Source of the DNA: JAFASC01 sp036265935
GTDB lineage: Bacteria > Pseudomonadota > Alphaproteobacteria > Rhizobiales > Beijerinckiaceae
Assembly (NCBI GenBank): GCA_036265935.1
Contig: DATAOB010000076.1
Coordinates: 1-64,000, forward strand
Direction: 5' to 3'
DNA: 64,000 nucleotides
The position numbers and the translations under genes are program-made. This document shows, piece after piece, positions 9,220 to 16,508 of the stretch (its first letter is position 1; each line of letters opens with the position of its first letter). The notes beneath the pieces were generated by a model, which was not told the DNA's origin, did not search any database, and was given only the letters and a program-made list of their open reading frames with translations.

Positions 9220-10020
9220 ATGCAAACGCCGCTCGATTATGCCGAAAAAGATGGGATCGTCACGCTGACGATGAACATGCCGGAAATCCGCAATGCGATT
9301 TCCAGCCCCGAAATGATCGACGCGTTGGTCGCGGCCTGCGAGCGCTTGAACGCCGATATGAACGCGCGCGTCGCCATCCTCACCGGCGCCGGCACGGCGT
9401 TCTCGTCCGGCGGCAATGTGAAGAAGATGCTCGAATCGGGCGAGACGCGCGCCGATGTGCCGGCGCAGACGCGGCGCAATTACAAGCTCGGCATCCAGCG
9501 CATTCCGCTCGCCTTCGACGCGCTCGAAGTGCCTATTATCGCCGCGGTCAACGGGCCGGCGATCGGCGCCGGCTGCGATCTCGCCTGCATGTGCGACATC
9601 CGCATCGCGGCGGAGAGCGCGAGTTTTGCCGAAAGCTTCGTCAAGCTCGGCATCATTCCCGGCGACGGCGGCGCCTGGCTTCTGCCGCGCGCCGTCGGTT
9701 TTTCGAAAGCCTGCGAGATGGCCTTCACCGGCGACATGGTGAAGTCGCCGGAGGCGCTTGCCTGCGGCCTTGTGTCGAAGGTCGTGCCCGACGGCGAGCT
9801 CATGACGGCAGCGCGCGCGCTCGCCGAGCGCATCGCCGCCAACCCGCCGCACGCCGTGCGCATGACTAAGCGGCTCATCCGCGGCGGCCGCGACATCTCG
9901 CTCGCGGCGCTGCTCGAATTGTCGGCGGCGATGCAATCGCTTGCGCATGCGACGAAGGATCATAAGGAGGCGGTCACCGCTTTCCTCGACAAACGGCGAC
10001 CGACATTCACCGGCGCGTGA
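9220..10020 (+). CDS. enoyl-CoA hydratase/isomerase family protein, 266 aa
   Basis: Crotonase-fold enzyme, probably hydrating the enoyl-CoA made by the adjacent dehydrogenases. The first oxyanion-hole segment is ILTGAGTAFSSGGNVKKM and the second is AAVNGPAIGAGCDLACMCD. The substrate glutamate region reads ESFVKLGIIPGDGGAWLLPR. The ATG at 9220 gives MQTPLDYAEKDGIVTLTMNM, a normal family start; the frame is open further left but through sequence that belongs to the preceding gene. Length fits the family. Confidence 0.9.
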   Translation: MQTPLDYAEKDGIVTLTMNMPEIRNAISSPEMIDALVAACERLNADMNARVAILTGAGTAFSSGGNVKKMLESGETRADVPAQTRRNYKLGIQRIPLAFDALEVPIIAAVNGPAIGAGCDLACMCDIRIAAESASFAESFVKLGIIPGDGGAWLLPRAVGFSKACEMAFTGDMVKSPEALACGLVSKVVPDGELMTAARALAERIAANPPHAVRMTKRLIRGGRDISLAALLELSAAMQSLAHATKDHKEAVTAFLDKRRPTFTGA

Positions 10021-10036
10021 CGCATAGGGAGGGGCC

Positions 10037-10432
10037 ATGAAGCGCAGCGATCGGTTTAACAAGGGCCTCGAAGTCCGCCGCGCCGTGCTCGGCGCCGACT
10101 ATGTCGATGGCAGTCTCGCCAAGGCCGACGACTTCATGATGGCGTTCCAGGAAATCACCACGGAATGGTGCTGGGGCTATGCGTGGACGCGGCCGGGTCT
10201 GGAACGCAAGACGCGCAGCATGCTCAATCTCGCGATGCTCACCGCGCTCGGCAAGCCGGCCGAACTGAAGCTGCATGTGAAAGGCGCTCTCGCGAACGGC
10301 GTCTCCGTCGAGGAGATCAAGGAAATACTCCTGCATGCGGCGGTCTATTGCGGCATACCTGCCGGGCTCGACGCCTTCAAGGCTGCGCACGAGGTTCTGA
10401 TCGCCGAAGGCGCAATCGCGGCGAAGTCATAG
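10037..10432 (+). CDS. carboxymuconolactone decarboxylase (CMD/AhpD-like) family protein, 131 aa
   Basis: Small all-helical protein with the PcaC-type CMD fold: MKRSDRFNKGLEVRRAVLGA at the start, LGKPAELKLHVKGALANGVS in the middle and EIKEILLHAAVYCGIPAGLD near the end. It lacks the CxxC pair of the AhpD peroxidase branch, so a decarboxylase or lactonase-like role is more likely than a redox one. The GGGAGGGG upstream supports the start. It lies in the catabolic operon, 16 bases after the hydratase and 3 bases before the metallo-hydrolase. Confidence 0.88.
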   Translation: MKRSDRFNKGLEVRRAVLGADYVDGSLAKADDFMMAFQEITTEWCWGYAWTRPGLERKTRSMLNLAMLTALGKPAELKLHVKGALANGVSVEEIKEILLHAAVYCGIPAGLDAFKAAHEVLIAEGAIAAKS

Positions 10433-10435
10433 GCG

Positions 10436-11239
10436 ATGAGCGCATACGAGATCGTCGCGCTGCGCTACGCGACGCATGCGCGGCCGGCGTCGGAGAATTT
10501 CCTCTATCCGGCGGCCGCCGGCGAAGACCCGCACGATTATCCCATGCCGATCGATTATTTCGTCTGGGTGATCCGCAACGGCGAACGAACCGTCCTCGTC
10601 GACACCGGCTTCGATCACCCCGCCGCGGCGGCGCGTGGCCGCACTTTATTGAAGCATCCGGTGGAAGGATTGCGCGCCCTTGGCGTCAATCCCGCCGCCA
10701 TTCGCGACGTCGTCATCACGCATCTTCATTACGATCATGCCGGCAATCTCGGCGCGTTTCCTCAAGCCCGCTTTCATCTGCAGGATTCCGAGATGGCATA
10801 TGCGACGGGGCGCTGCATGTGCCATCCGCGGATGCGCTACCCCTTCGAAATCGAGGATGTTGTCACGATGGTTCGCCGCCTCTATGCCGGCCGGGTGAAT
10901 TTCATCGACGGCGACGAGGAGATCGCGCCGGGCATTTCTCTGCACCACGTGCCTGGCCACACACGCGGCCTGCAATGCGTGCGCGTCGCGACCGCGTGCG
11001 GTCCGGTCGTTCTCGCCTCCGACGCCCTGCATTTCTACGCCAATGTGGAACGGCAAAACCCGTTTCCGATCGTCGTCGACATCGCCGCCATGATGGAAAG
11101 CTGGAAGAAGCTTGCGCGATTGGCGGGCGACGAACGGCGGATTGTTCCCGGGCACGACCCGCTGGTGATGAAACGCTACCCGCACCTGGACGTGGCTGGG
11201 CTCGAAGCGGTCATGCTGCACGAGAACTCGATCGCCTGA
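10436..11239 (+). CDS. metallo-beta-lactamase-fold hydrolase, N-acyl homoserine lactonase-like, 267 aa
   Basis: Di-zinc hydrolase with the full metal motif THLHYDHAGN (HxHxDH), a third histidine in HHVPGHTRGLQCVR, the bridging Asp in VLASDALHFYANVE and the last His in VPGHDPLVM. This resembles the AttM/AiiA lactonase branch. It starts 3 bases after the CMD gene and ends the operon. Beside CoA-ester catabolic genes it may open a lactone intermediate rather than quench quorum signals; that is inference. It converges with the MDR dehydrogenase, 12 bases away. Confidence 0.85.
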   Translation: MSAYEIVALRYATHARPASENFLYPAAAGEDPHDYPMPIDYFVWVIRNGERTVLVDTGFDHPAAAARGRTLLKHPVEGLRALGVNPAAIRDVVITHLHYDHAGNLGAFPQARFHLQDSEMAYATGRCMCHPRMRYPFEIEDVVTMVRRLYAGRVNFIDGDEEIAPGISLHHVPGHTRGLQCVRVATACGPVVLASDALHFYANVERQNPFPIVVDIAAMMESWKKLARLAGDERRIVPGHDPLVMKRYPHLDVAGLEAVMLHENSIA

Positions 11240-11251
11240 TCGCGCTTCTCG

Positions 11252-12406
11252 TCAGACGAGGTCGGGAAACGGCACGATCGTCGATTTGACGGTCTTCATC
11301 GCCATTGCGTCCGCGACGGCCTCCGTCACTCCCTTTTCCGTAAAAGGATAGATCGTCTGCATATCGAAATACGGATATTTGCCGCGCGTGCGGTAGAGCA
11401 TGTCGACGCCGAGCGGCAGATCGTTGCCGGTGAACGCCCACGAGCCGAGCACGTTCAGATCTTTAGTGCAGATGCGATGCCATGAGGTTTGGATTTTTCC
11501 GGCGTCGGTGAACTGCCCCATCTCGACATAGGTGCCGCCGTCGCGCAGCATCTCGATGCCCTCGGGCCCGGCGGAGGGATGGCCGGAGCAATCCATGACG
11601 AGATCGGCGCCGAAGCCGCCGACGATCTCGCGCACGCGCGCGATGCGCTCTTCGGGCGTGTTTACGTCTTCAATGTTGACAGTCGCCTCGGCGCCGAAGC
11701 GGCGCGCCAGGGTGAGCCGCGGATGTTCCGGCGCGCCGACGCAGATGACGCGGCCGGCACCCATTTCCTGCGCCGCCGCGATGGCGAGAATGCCGATCGG
11801 GCCAGATCCCTGGATGACGACCGTGTCGCCCCAATTAAAACCGCCGGCCTTCTTCGCCCGGTTGAAAGCGCGGATGCAGGATGTCAGCGGCTCGGCCAGA
11901 GCGCCGAGCCTCAGCGACATGTCGTCCGGCAACTTATAGACCTTCGTGCCCGGCAGCATGTCGAGATCGACATAGACATATTCGGCGAAACCGCCCCAGA
12001 GATGCGGCGCTTTGTCGAAGCCGAGATAGCGGCCGTAATAGACTGGCGTCAGACATTTGTTCGCCGTATCGGGATAGTGGACGCAATAATAGCAATGCCC
12101 GCACGGCATCAGCGGCGGGATCATCACTTTTGAGCCGATATCGAGCGGCTTGCTCATAAAATCTTCGGTGAAACTCTCGCCCTTCTCGACGATGATCGCA
12201 CCGATCTCGTGGCCGAGCGTGAAGGGCCAGGGCAGCGGCTTCGGCCAATGGCCTTTAAGAATGTGCTGATCCGTACCGCAAACGCCGCAGGCGCCGATCT
12301 GCAGCAATGCGGCGCGCTTCGGAATGGTTGGCCAGGGCACTTCGTGGATGACCGGTTTCGCGCCGGGACCGGCAAAGGTCGACACCCGCACGTCCCGCTT
12401 TGTCAT
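11252..12406 (-). CDS. zinc-dependent medium-chain alcohol dehydrogenase (MDR family), 384 aa
   Basis: NAD(P)-dependent MDR enzyme. The catalytic zinc site is visible as GACGVCGTDQ and TLGHEIGA. The structural zinc loop is PCGHCYYCVHYPDTANKC. The nucleotide-binding Rossmann motif is VVIQGSGPIGILAIAAA. MTKRDVRVSTFAGPGAKPVI is a reasonable N-terminus. Full length for the family. It lies opposite the CoA-ester operon and could oxidise an alcohol feeding it, but the substrate is not evident. Confidence 0.88.
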   Translation of the reverse strand: MTKRDVRVSTFAGPGAKPVIHEVPWPTIPKRAALLQIGACGVCGTDQHILKGHWPKPLPWPFTLGHEIGAIIVEKGESFTEDFMSKPLDIGSKVMIPPLMPCGHCYYCVHYPDTANKCLTPVYYGRYLGFDKAPHLWGGFAEYVYVDLDMLPGTKVYKLPDDMSLRLGALAEPLTSCIRAFNRAKKAGGFNWGDTVVIQGSGPIGILAIAAAQEMGAGRVICVGAPEHPRLTLARRFGAEATVNIEDVNTPEERIARVREIVGGFGADLVMDCSGHPSAGPEGIEMLRDGGTYVEMGQFTDAGKIQTSWHRICTKDLNVLGSWAFTGNDLPLGVDMLYRTRGKYPYFDMQTIYPFTEKGVTEAVADAMAMKTVKSTIVPFPDLV

Positions 12407-12480
12407 CTCTTTTCTCCGCTACGCGCCCCAGCATTGGCGCTCAAACTAGCAGAGACGATGTCGCCGAGCGAGGAGCCGCC

Positions 12481-12753
12481 TTAGTGCGCCTTCGCGCTTT
12501 GCCGATGGCGCCGCATCCACGAAGATGCGTAGCTGCAGAGCGGGATCACTTCTTGTTCCTCGGCGCGCGCCGCCTCGACGATGCGTTCCATCAGCCGCCC
12601 GGCAACGCCTTGTCCGCGCAAGGCGCGCGGCGTCTCGACATGGAAAATCAGGATGCCGTCATCGGTACGGCGGTAATTCGCAAACGCGATCTGCCCCGCA
12701 AGGTCCAACTCGAAGCGGCCCTCGTCGGCATTGTCGGAAAAGCGGCCGTCCAT
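12481..12753 (-). CDS. GNAT-like N-acetyltransferase (short YjdJ-type), 90 aa
   Basis: Small GCN5-related acetyltransferase domain of the roughly 90-residue type. A beta-hairpin (QIAFANYRRTDDGILIFHV) leads to the acetyl-CoA binding loop RGQGVAGRLMERIVEAAR. The end carries the conserved CSYASSWMRRH, where the Cys-Ser-Tyr-x-x-x-W pattern is typical. Substrate unknown. It follows the 36-codon membrane protein on the same strand by 66 bases. Confidence 0.85.
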   Translation of the reverse strand: MDGRFSDNADEGRFELDLAGQIAFANYRRTDDGILIFHVETPRALRGQGVAGRLMERIVEAARAEEQEVIPLCSYASSWMRRHRQSAKAH

Positions 12754-12819
12754 GGCGAGCTCCCGTCTGACCGAGGGGAGAACTCGCGGCGGGCTGTCGC
12801 CGTTCCGCGCTCCCTCGCG

Positions 12820-12930
12820 CTAGGGGCCGCCGTCTTTATCCCGCCGCATGAACCAAAACCGCCGCACGACGAGGAACAGCACCGCAAGAAGCGAGATGAT
12901 CGCGACGATTTTGTCGCCGTCGAATTCCAT
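12820..12930 (-). CDS. very small membrane protein, 36 aa
   Basis: Short open frame starting MEFDGDKIVAIISLLAVLFL and continuing VVRRFWFMRRDKDGGP. Residues about 8-22 form one membrane helix, followed by a very basic stretch, so the C-terminus should face the cytoplasm. Its ATG lies 5 bases after the stop of the secreted-protein gene on the same strand, which suggests coupled translation. I see no strong ribosome binding site. Single-helix basic proteins of this kind are common between genes in this order, but I cannot assign a family. Confidence 0.5.
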   Translation of the reverse strand: MEFDGDKIVAIISLLAVLFLVVRRFWFMRRDKDGGP

Positions 12931-12935
12931 TTCGC

Positions 12936-13304
12936 TTACTGCTTCTTTGGCCGGGGAGGCTCCTTGGGCGCGACCGGCGCCGTCAAGAATTCATCGATCG
13001 CGGAGAGCACGGTCCAGTAGCAATCGAGCCCGCCGGTTTGGCGCACACAAGCCAGCGGCGGCTTGCGCTCGTCGATGCCAACGACGGTGTTGCGCGGTAT
13101 CTCGATGCAGCCGCCGTTTGCTTTTTTTCCTGCCTCGAAGTCGGCGGCTGCCTTGCGGTCGCCGCCGGAGCGCAGTTTCGCGGCCATGCGCAGGTCGGCT
13201 TCCTCCTTGCAGGCGAGAAGGATCGACTTGGTTACGGCGGCATGCGCCTTCAACGGCACGGCCGCCGCAAGCATAAACGCCAGCAAAATTGCAGCTCTCA
13301 TCAT
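12936..13304 (-). CDS. hypothetical secreted protein, 122 aa
   Basis: A signal peptide (MMRAAILLAFMLAAAVPLKA, cleavage after HA) precedes about 100 residues with four cysteines (LLACKEEA, NGGCIEI, LACVRQ, LDCYWTV), which could form two disulfides in the periplasm. The C-terminal tail is rich in proline and lysine (VAPKEPPRPKKQ). I do not recognise the family. It is divergent from hpnC, with 155 bases between the starts. Confidence 0.65.
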   Translation of the reverse strand: MMRAAILLAFMLAAAVPLKAHAAVTKSILLACKEEADLRMAAKLRSGGDRKAAADFEAGKKANGGCIEIPRNTVVGIDERKPPLACVRQTGGLDCYWTVLSAIDEFLTAPVAPKEPPRPKKQ

Positions 13305-13459
13305 CCGCTCCCTCCGCGACGCTCCAGAATAAGGCTTTTCGTGCGTGGGCCAAGTCGCATGCGCGGCAGGCGTGGCGCCGGCAAATGTCCCCTCTCACCG
13401 CTTCTGGCCTTCACGGCCGATTTTGCCTATCAGTACGCCCGCCGCAGCGGGTGGGAGCA

Positions 13460-14365
13460 ATGGTCGCGGAAGCCGAGGAAAGCGAACGGGTAAGCGCGGG
13501 CGAGGTCCGCTCGGGCAAGGGGCACAAAGACGAGAATTTTCCCGTCGCCTCGCTGCTCGTTGCGGCGAAGTATCGCGCGCCAATCCTCTCCTTCTACCGT
13601 TTCGCGCGTGTTGCGGATGACGTCGCCGATCATCCCGATCTGCCGCCGCCGCAAAAACTCGCGCTGCTCGATTCGCTCGAGGCGAGCCTCGTCGGCGCGA
13701 GCCGTTCGGAGCCGGAGGGCGTGGCGCTGCGTGGCGTCCTCGCCGAGCGCAAGCTCACGCCGCAGCACGCGCTCGATCTCTTGAAAGCGTTTCGCCTCGA
13801 CGTGACGAAGTCGCGGTACGAGAGTTTTGACGAGCTCATGGAATATTGCCGCTATTCCGCCATGCCGGTCGGCCGTTTCGTGCTCGACGTCCATGGCGAG
13901 AACCACGCGACCTGGGCGGCGTCCGATGCCATCTGCGCCGCGCTGCAAATCAACAACCATCTGCAGGATTGCGGCAAAGATTATCGCGATCTCGATCGTG
14001 TTTATTTGCCGCTCGATGCGCTCGCCGCGGCGGGAGCAAAGGTCGAAGCGCTCGGGGAGGCGAGGGCCACGCCGGCGTTGCGCGCGTGTCTTGCGGAGCT
14101 CGCAAGGCGAACGCGCGATCTGCTCGATCGCGGCGGCGATCTGCCGGCACAGATTTCGGACGCGCGGCTCTCCGTGGAAATCGGCGCGACGATCGATCTT
14201 GCCTATGCGATCAACGGTTTGCTGCTCGCTCGCGATCCGCTGAACGAGCCCGTGCATCTGGCGAAAACCGAGATGCTGCGCGTGACGCTTGCCGCGCTCG
14301 GCCGCGGCATGAAGGCGCGCTTGACCGGTGGCGGGCGCCGCGGGGCTGAGGTTCGGTCGAAGTGA
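13460..14365 (+). CDS. hpnC: hopanoid squalene synthase component HpnC, 301 aa
   Basis: Second step of the HpnDCE squalene route: converts presqualene diphosphate to hydroxysqualene. The trans-isoprenyl diphosphate synthase fold is visible in SFYRFARVADDVADHPDLPP (first Asp-rich region) and ALQINNHLQDCGKDYRDLDR (second Asp-rich region). The start is the ATG after GTGGGAG, giving a normal length; the open frame runs further left without conserved sequence. First gene of a tight operon: its stop overlaps the GTG start of hpnD by 4 bases. Confidence 0.92.
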   Translation: MVAEAEESERVSAGEVRSGKGHKDENFPVASLLVAAKYRAPILSFYRFARVADDVADHPDLPPPQKLALLDSLEASLVGASRSEPEGVALRGVLAERKLTPQHALDLLKAFRLDVTKSRYESFDELMEYCRYSAMPVGRFVLDVHGENHATWAASDAICAALQINNHLQDCGKDYRDLDRVYLPLDALAAAGAKVEALGEARATPALRACLAELARRTRDLLDRGGDLPAQISDARLSVEIGATIDLAYAINGLLLARDPLNEPVHLAKTEMLRVTLAALGRGMKARLTGGGRRGAEVRSK

Positions 14366-15231
14366 ACCGCGCACCCGCTTTCATGCCCGTGTCGAGTTCT
14401 GATTCCGCGAGCACACAGGCGCCGGGTTTGCCCGCGGCCACAAGCAATTTTTATCTGGCGATGCGCATCCTGCCGCGCGAGCAGCGCGACGCGATGTATG
14501 CGGTCTATGCTTTCTGCCGCGCTGTCGACGATGTCGCCGACGATCGCGTCGGCAGCCGCAGCGAACGCCGTGCCGAGCTCGATCGCTGGCGCGCCGATAT
14601 TGCCGCCCTTTATGCCGGCAATGCGCCGGCGCGGGTCGCCGATCTTGCCGAGCCGGTGCGCAGGTTCGAGCTCGATCAGGCGGATTTTCTGGCGATCATC
14701 GACGGCATGCAGATGGATGTCGACGAGGACATCCGCGCCCCCGATCTTGCCAAGCTCGATCTCTATTGCGATCGCGTCGCCAGCGCCGTCGGACGATTGT
14801 CGGTACGCATTTTCGGCGTGCCGCGCGAACTTGGTCCGAAGCTCGCGCATCATCTCGGCCGCGCGCTGCAGCTGACCAACATCCTGCGCGATCTCGACGA
14901 GGATGCGGAGATCGGGCGGCTGTATTTGCCGCGCGAAAAGCTGGCGGCAGCGGGTATTACCACAACCGATCCGCATACGGTTCTCGCGTCGCCGGCTCTC
15001 GCGTCGGTCTGCGATTTTGCTGCCGGCGAAGCCGAGCGGCATTTTGCCGAAGCCAACGCCATCATCGCCCAAGCACCGCGCGCGACGACGATCGCGCCGC
15101 GGCTGATGCGCGACGTGTATCACCTCATTCTGGAGAAACTGAAGGCGCGCGGCTGGAGCGCGCCGCGCGCGCGTGTGCGCACGCCCAAAGGCCGCGTCAT
15201 TCTTGCCGTGCTAAGGGCGCGCCTCTTCTGA
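14362..15231 (+). CDS. hpnD: presqualene diphosphate synthase HpnD, 289 aa
   Basis: Condenses two farnesyl diphosphates to presqualene diphosphate. Typical phytoene/squalene synthase motifs are present: MYAVYAFCRAVDDVADD (first Asp-rich motif) and LTNILRDLDEDAEIGRLYLP (second). GTG start inside the last codons of hpnC. The stop TGA shares one base with the ATG of hpnE. Length and operon position match HpnD in other hopanoid producers. Confidence 0.93.
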   Translation: MNRAPAFMPVSSSDSASTQAPGLPAATSNFYLAMRILPREQRDAMYAVYAFCRAVDDVADDRVGSRSERRAELDRWRADIAALYAGNAPARVADLAEPVRRFELDQADFLAIIDGMQMDVDEDIRAPDLAKLDLYCDRVASAVGRLSVRIFGVPRELGPKLAHHLGRALQLTNILRDLDEDAEIGRLYLPREKLAAAGITTTDPHTVLASPALASVCDFAAGEAERHFAEANAIIAQAPRATTIAPRLMRDVYHLILEKLKARGWSAPRARVRTPKGRVILAVLRARLF

Positions 15232-16508
15232 TGCAGCCAGGGACGGTTCACGTCATCGGCGCCGGAATCGCCGGGCTTGCCGCGGCAGTGCGCCTCGCCG
15301 AGCGCGGGCGTCACGTCGTCGTGCACGAGCAGGCTCGGCAGGCGGGCGGCCGTTGCCGCTCGTATTTCGATGCCGCGGTCGGCCTGATGATCGACAACGG
15401 CAATCATCTGGTGCTTTCCGGCAACCACGCGGTTCTAGCTTTTCTCCAGACGATCGGCTCGGAGCACGGGCTCGAAGGGCCGCGCCAAGCGGAATTTTTC
15501 TTTATCGATCTGAAGTCGAAGGAGCGCTGGACGCTGCGTCCGAACGAAGGCGCTTTTCCCTGGTGGATACTCTCCCGCGCTCATCGTGTGCCCGGATCGA
15601 AAGCACGCGACTATCTGCGGCTTCTGCCGCTGCTTTGGGCCGGACCGGATGCACGGATCGGCGACACTATCTCCTGCCGCGGCGTCCTTTACGAGCGTCT
15701 ATGGCGACCTTTTCTACTGGCGGCGCTAAATATTGAGCCGGCCGAGGCCTCGGCGCGGCTTGCCGGCGCGGTGGTGCGCGAGACGCTGGCGAAAGGCGGC
15801 GATGCCTGCCGGCCGCTCATCGCCACGGAAGGCCTGTCCAGCGCCTTTATCGAGCCGGCGCGCAGCTTCATCGAGGAGCATGGCGGCGGGGTGCTTCTCG
15901 ACCGGCGGCTGCGGGCGCTCACGCGGGAGGCCGACCGCGTCACCTCGCTCGATTTCGGCGAGGAGCAGATTGCGCTCGGGCCGAACGATTTCGTGGTACT
16001 CGCCGTTCCGGCACGTGTCGCCGAGATGCTCCTGCCGGAGATCAGCGCGCCGTCGGAGTTCAATGCCATCGTCAACGCGCATTTCCGGGTCGCGCCGCCG
16101 CCCGGCACGCCACTCCTGCAGGGGGTGGTGAACGGGCTCGTCGAATGGCTCTTCGCCTTCCCCGACCGCCTGTCGGTGACAATCAGCGGCGCCGACCGGC
16201 TGATCGACGCCCCCCGCGATGCGCTGGCGCGGGACGTGTGGGTTGAGGTTGCGGAGATCACCGGCCTCCCGGCGCACATCCCGCCGTGGCAAATCGTCAA
16301 GGAGCGCCGCGCGACCTTCTCAGCGACGCCCGAGCAGGATAGTAAGCGTCCGGCTGCCGCGACGGATTGGGCAAATCTCGTGCTTGCCGGCGATTGGACG
16401 CAGACCGGCCTGCCGGCCACGCTCGAAGGCGCGGTGCGTTCCGGCAACGAAGCGGCGGCTCTCATTATCGCAAGAAAAGGCGCGGCTGCGGCGCCGGGAC
16501 CGAAATGA
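15231..16508 (+). CDS. hpnE: hydroxysqualene dehydroxylase HpnE, 425 aa
   Basis: FAD-dependent amine-oxidase/phytoene-desaturase-fold enzyme giving squalene from hydroxysqualene. The N-terminal dinucleotide fold is VHVIGAGIAGLAAAVRLAE, followed by the usual arginine-rich GGRCRSY. The C-terminal FAD site reads LVLAGDWTQTGLPATLEGAV, the family hallmark. The ATG overlaps the hpnD stop by one base and the stop overlaps the shc ATG by 4 bases, so hpnC-D-E-shc is almost certainly one transcript. Confidence 0.93.
   Translation: MQPGTVHVIGAGIAGLAAAVRLAERGRHVVVHEQARQAGGRCRSYFDAAVGLMIDNGNHLVLSGNHAVLAFLQTIGSEHGLEGPRQAEFFFIDLKSKERWTLRPNEGAFPWWILSRAHRVPGSKARDYLRLLPLLWAGPDARIGDTISCRGVLYERLWRPFLLAALNIEPAEASARLAGAVVRETLAKGGDACRPLIATEGLSSAFIEPARSFIEEHGGGVLLDRRLRALTREADRVTSLDFGEEQIALGPNDFVVLAVPARVAEMLLPEISAPSEFNAIVNAHFRVAPPPGTPLLQGVVNGLVEWLFAFPDRLSVTISGADRLIDAPRDALARDVWVEVAEITGLPAHIPPWQIVKERRATFSATPEQDSKRPAAATDWANLVLAGDWTQTGLPATLEGAVRSGNEAAALIIARKGAAAAPGPK

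Noticed and set aside
8695..10062. 455-codon reverse frame opposite the second dehydrogenase and the hydratase
   Set aside because: No recognisable family; crosses two well-supported forward genes.
10436..11239. Quorum-quenching AHL lactonase as the firm function
   Set aside because: The fold and metal motif fit, but the operon context is CoA-ester catabolism, so only a lactonase-like metallo-hydrolase is claimed.
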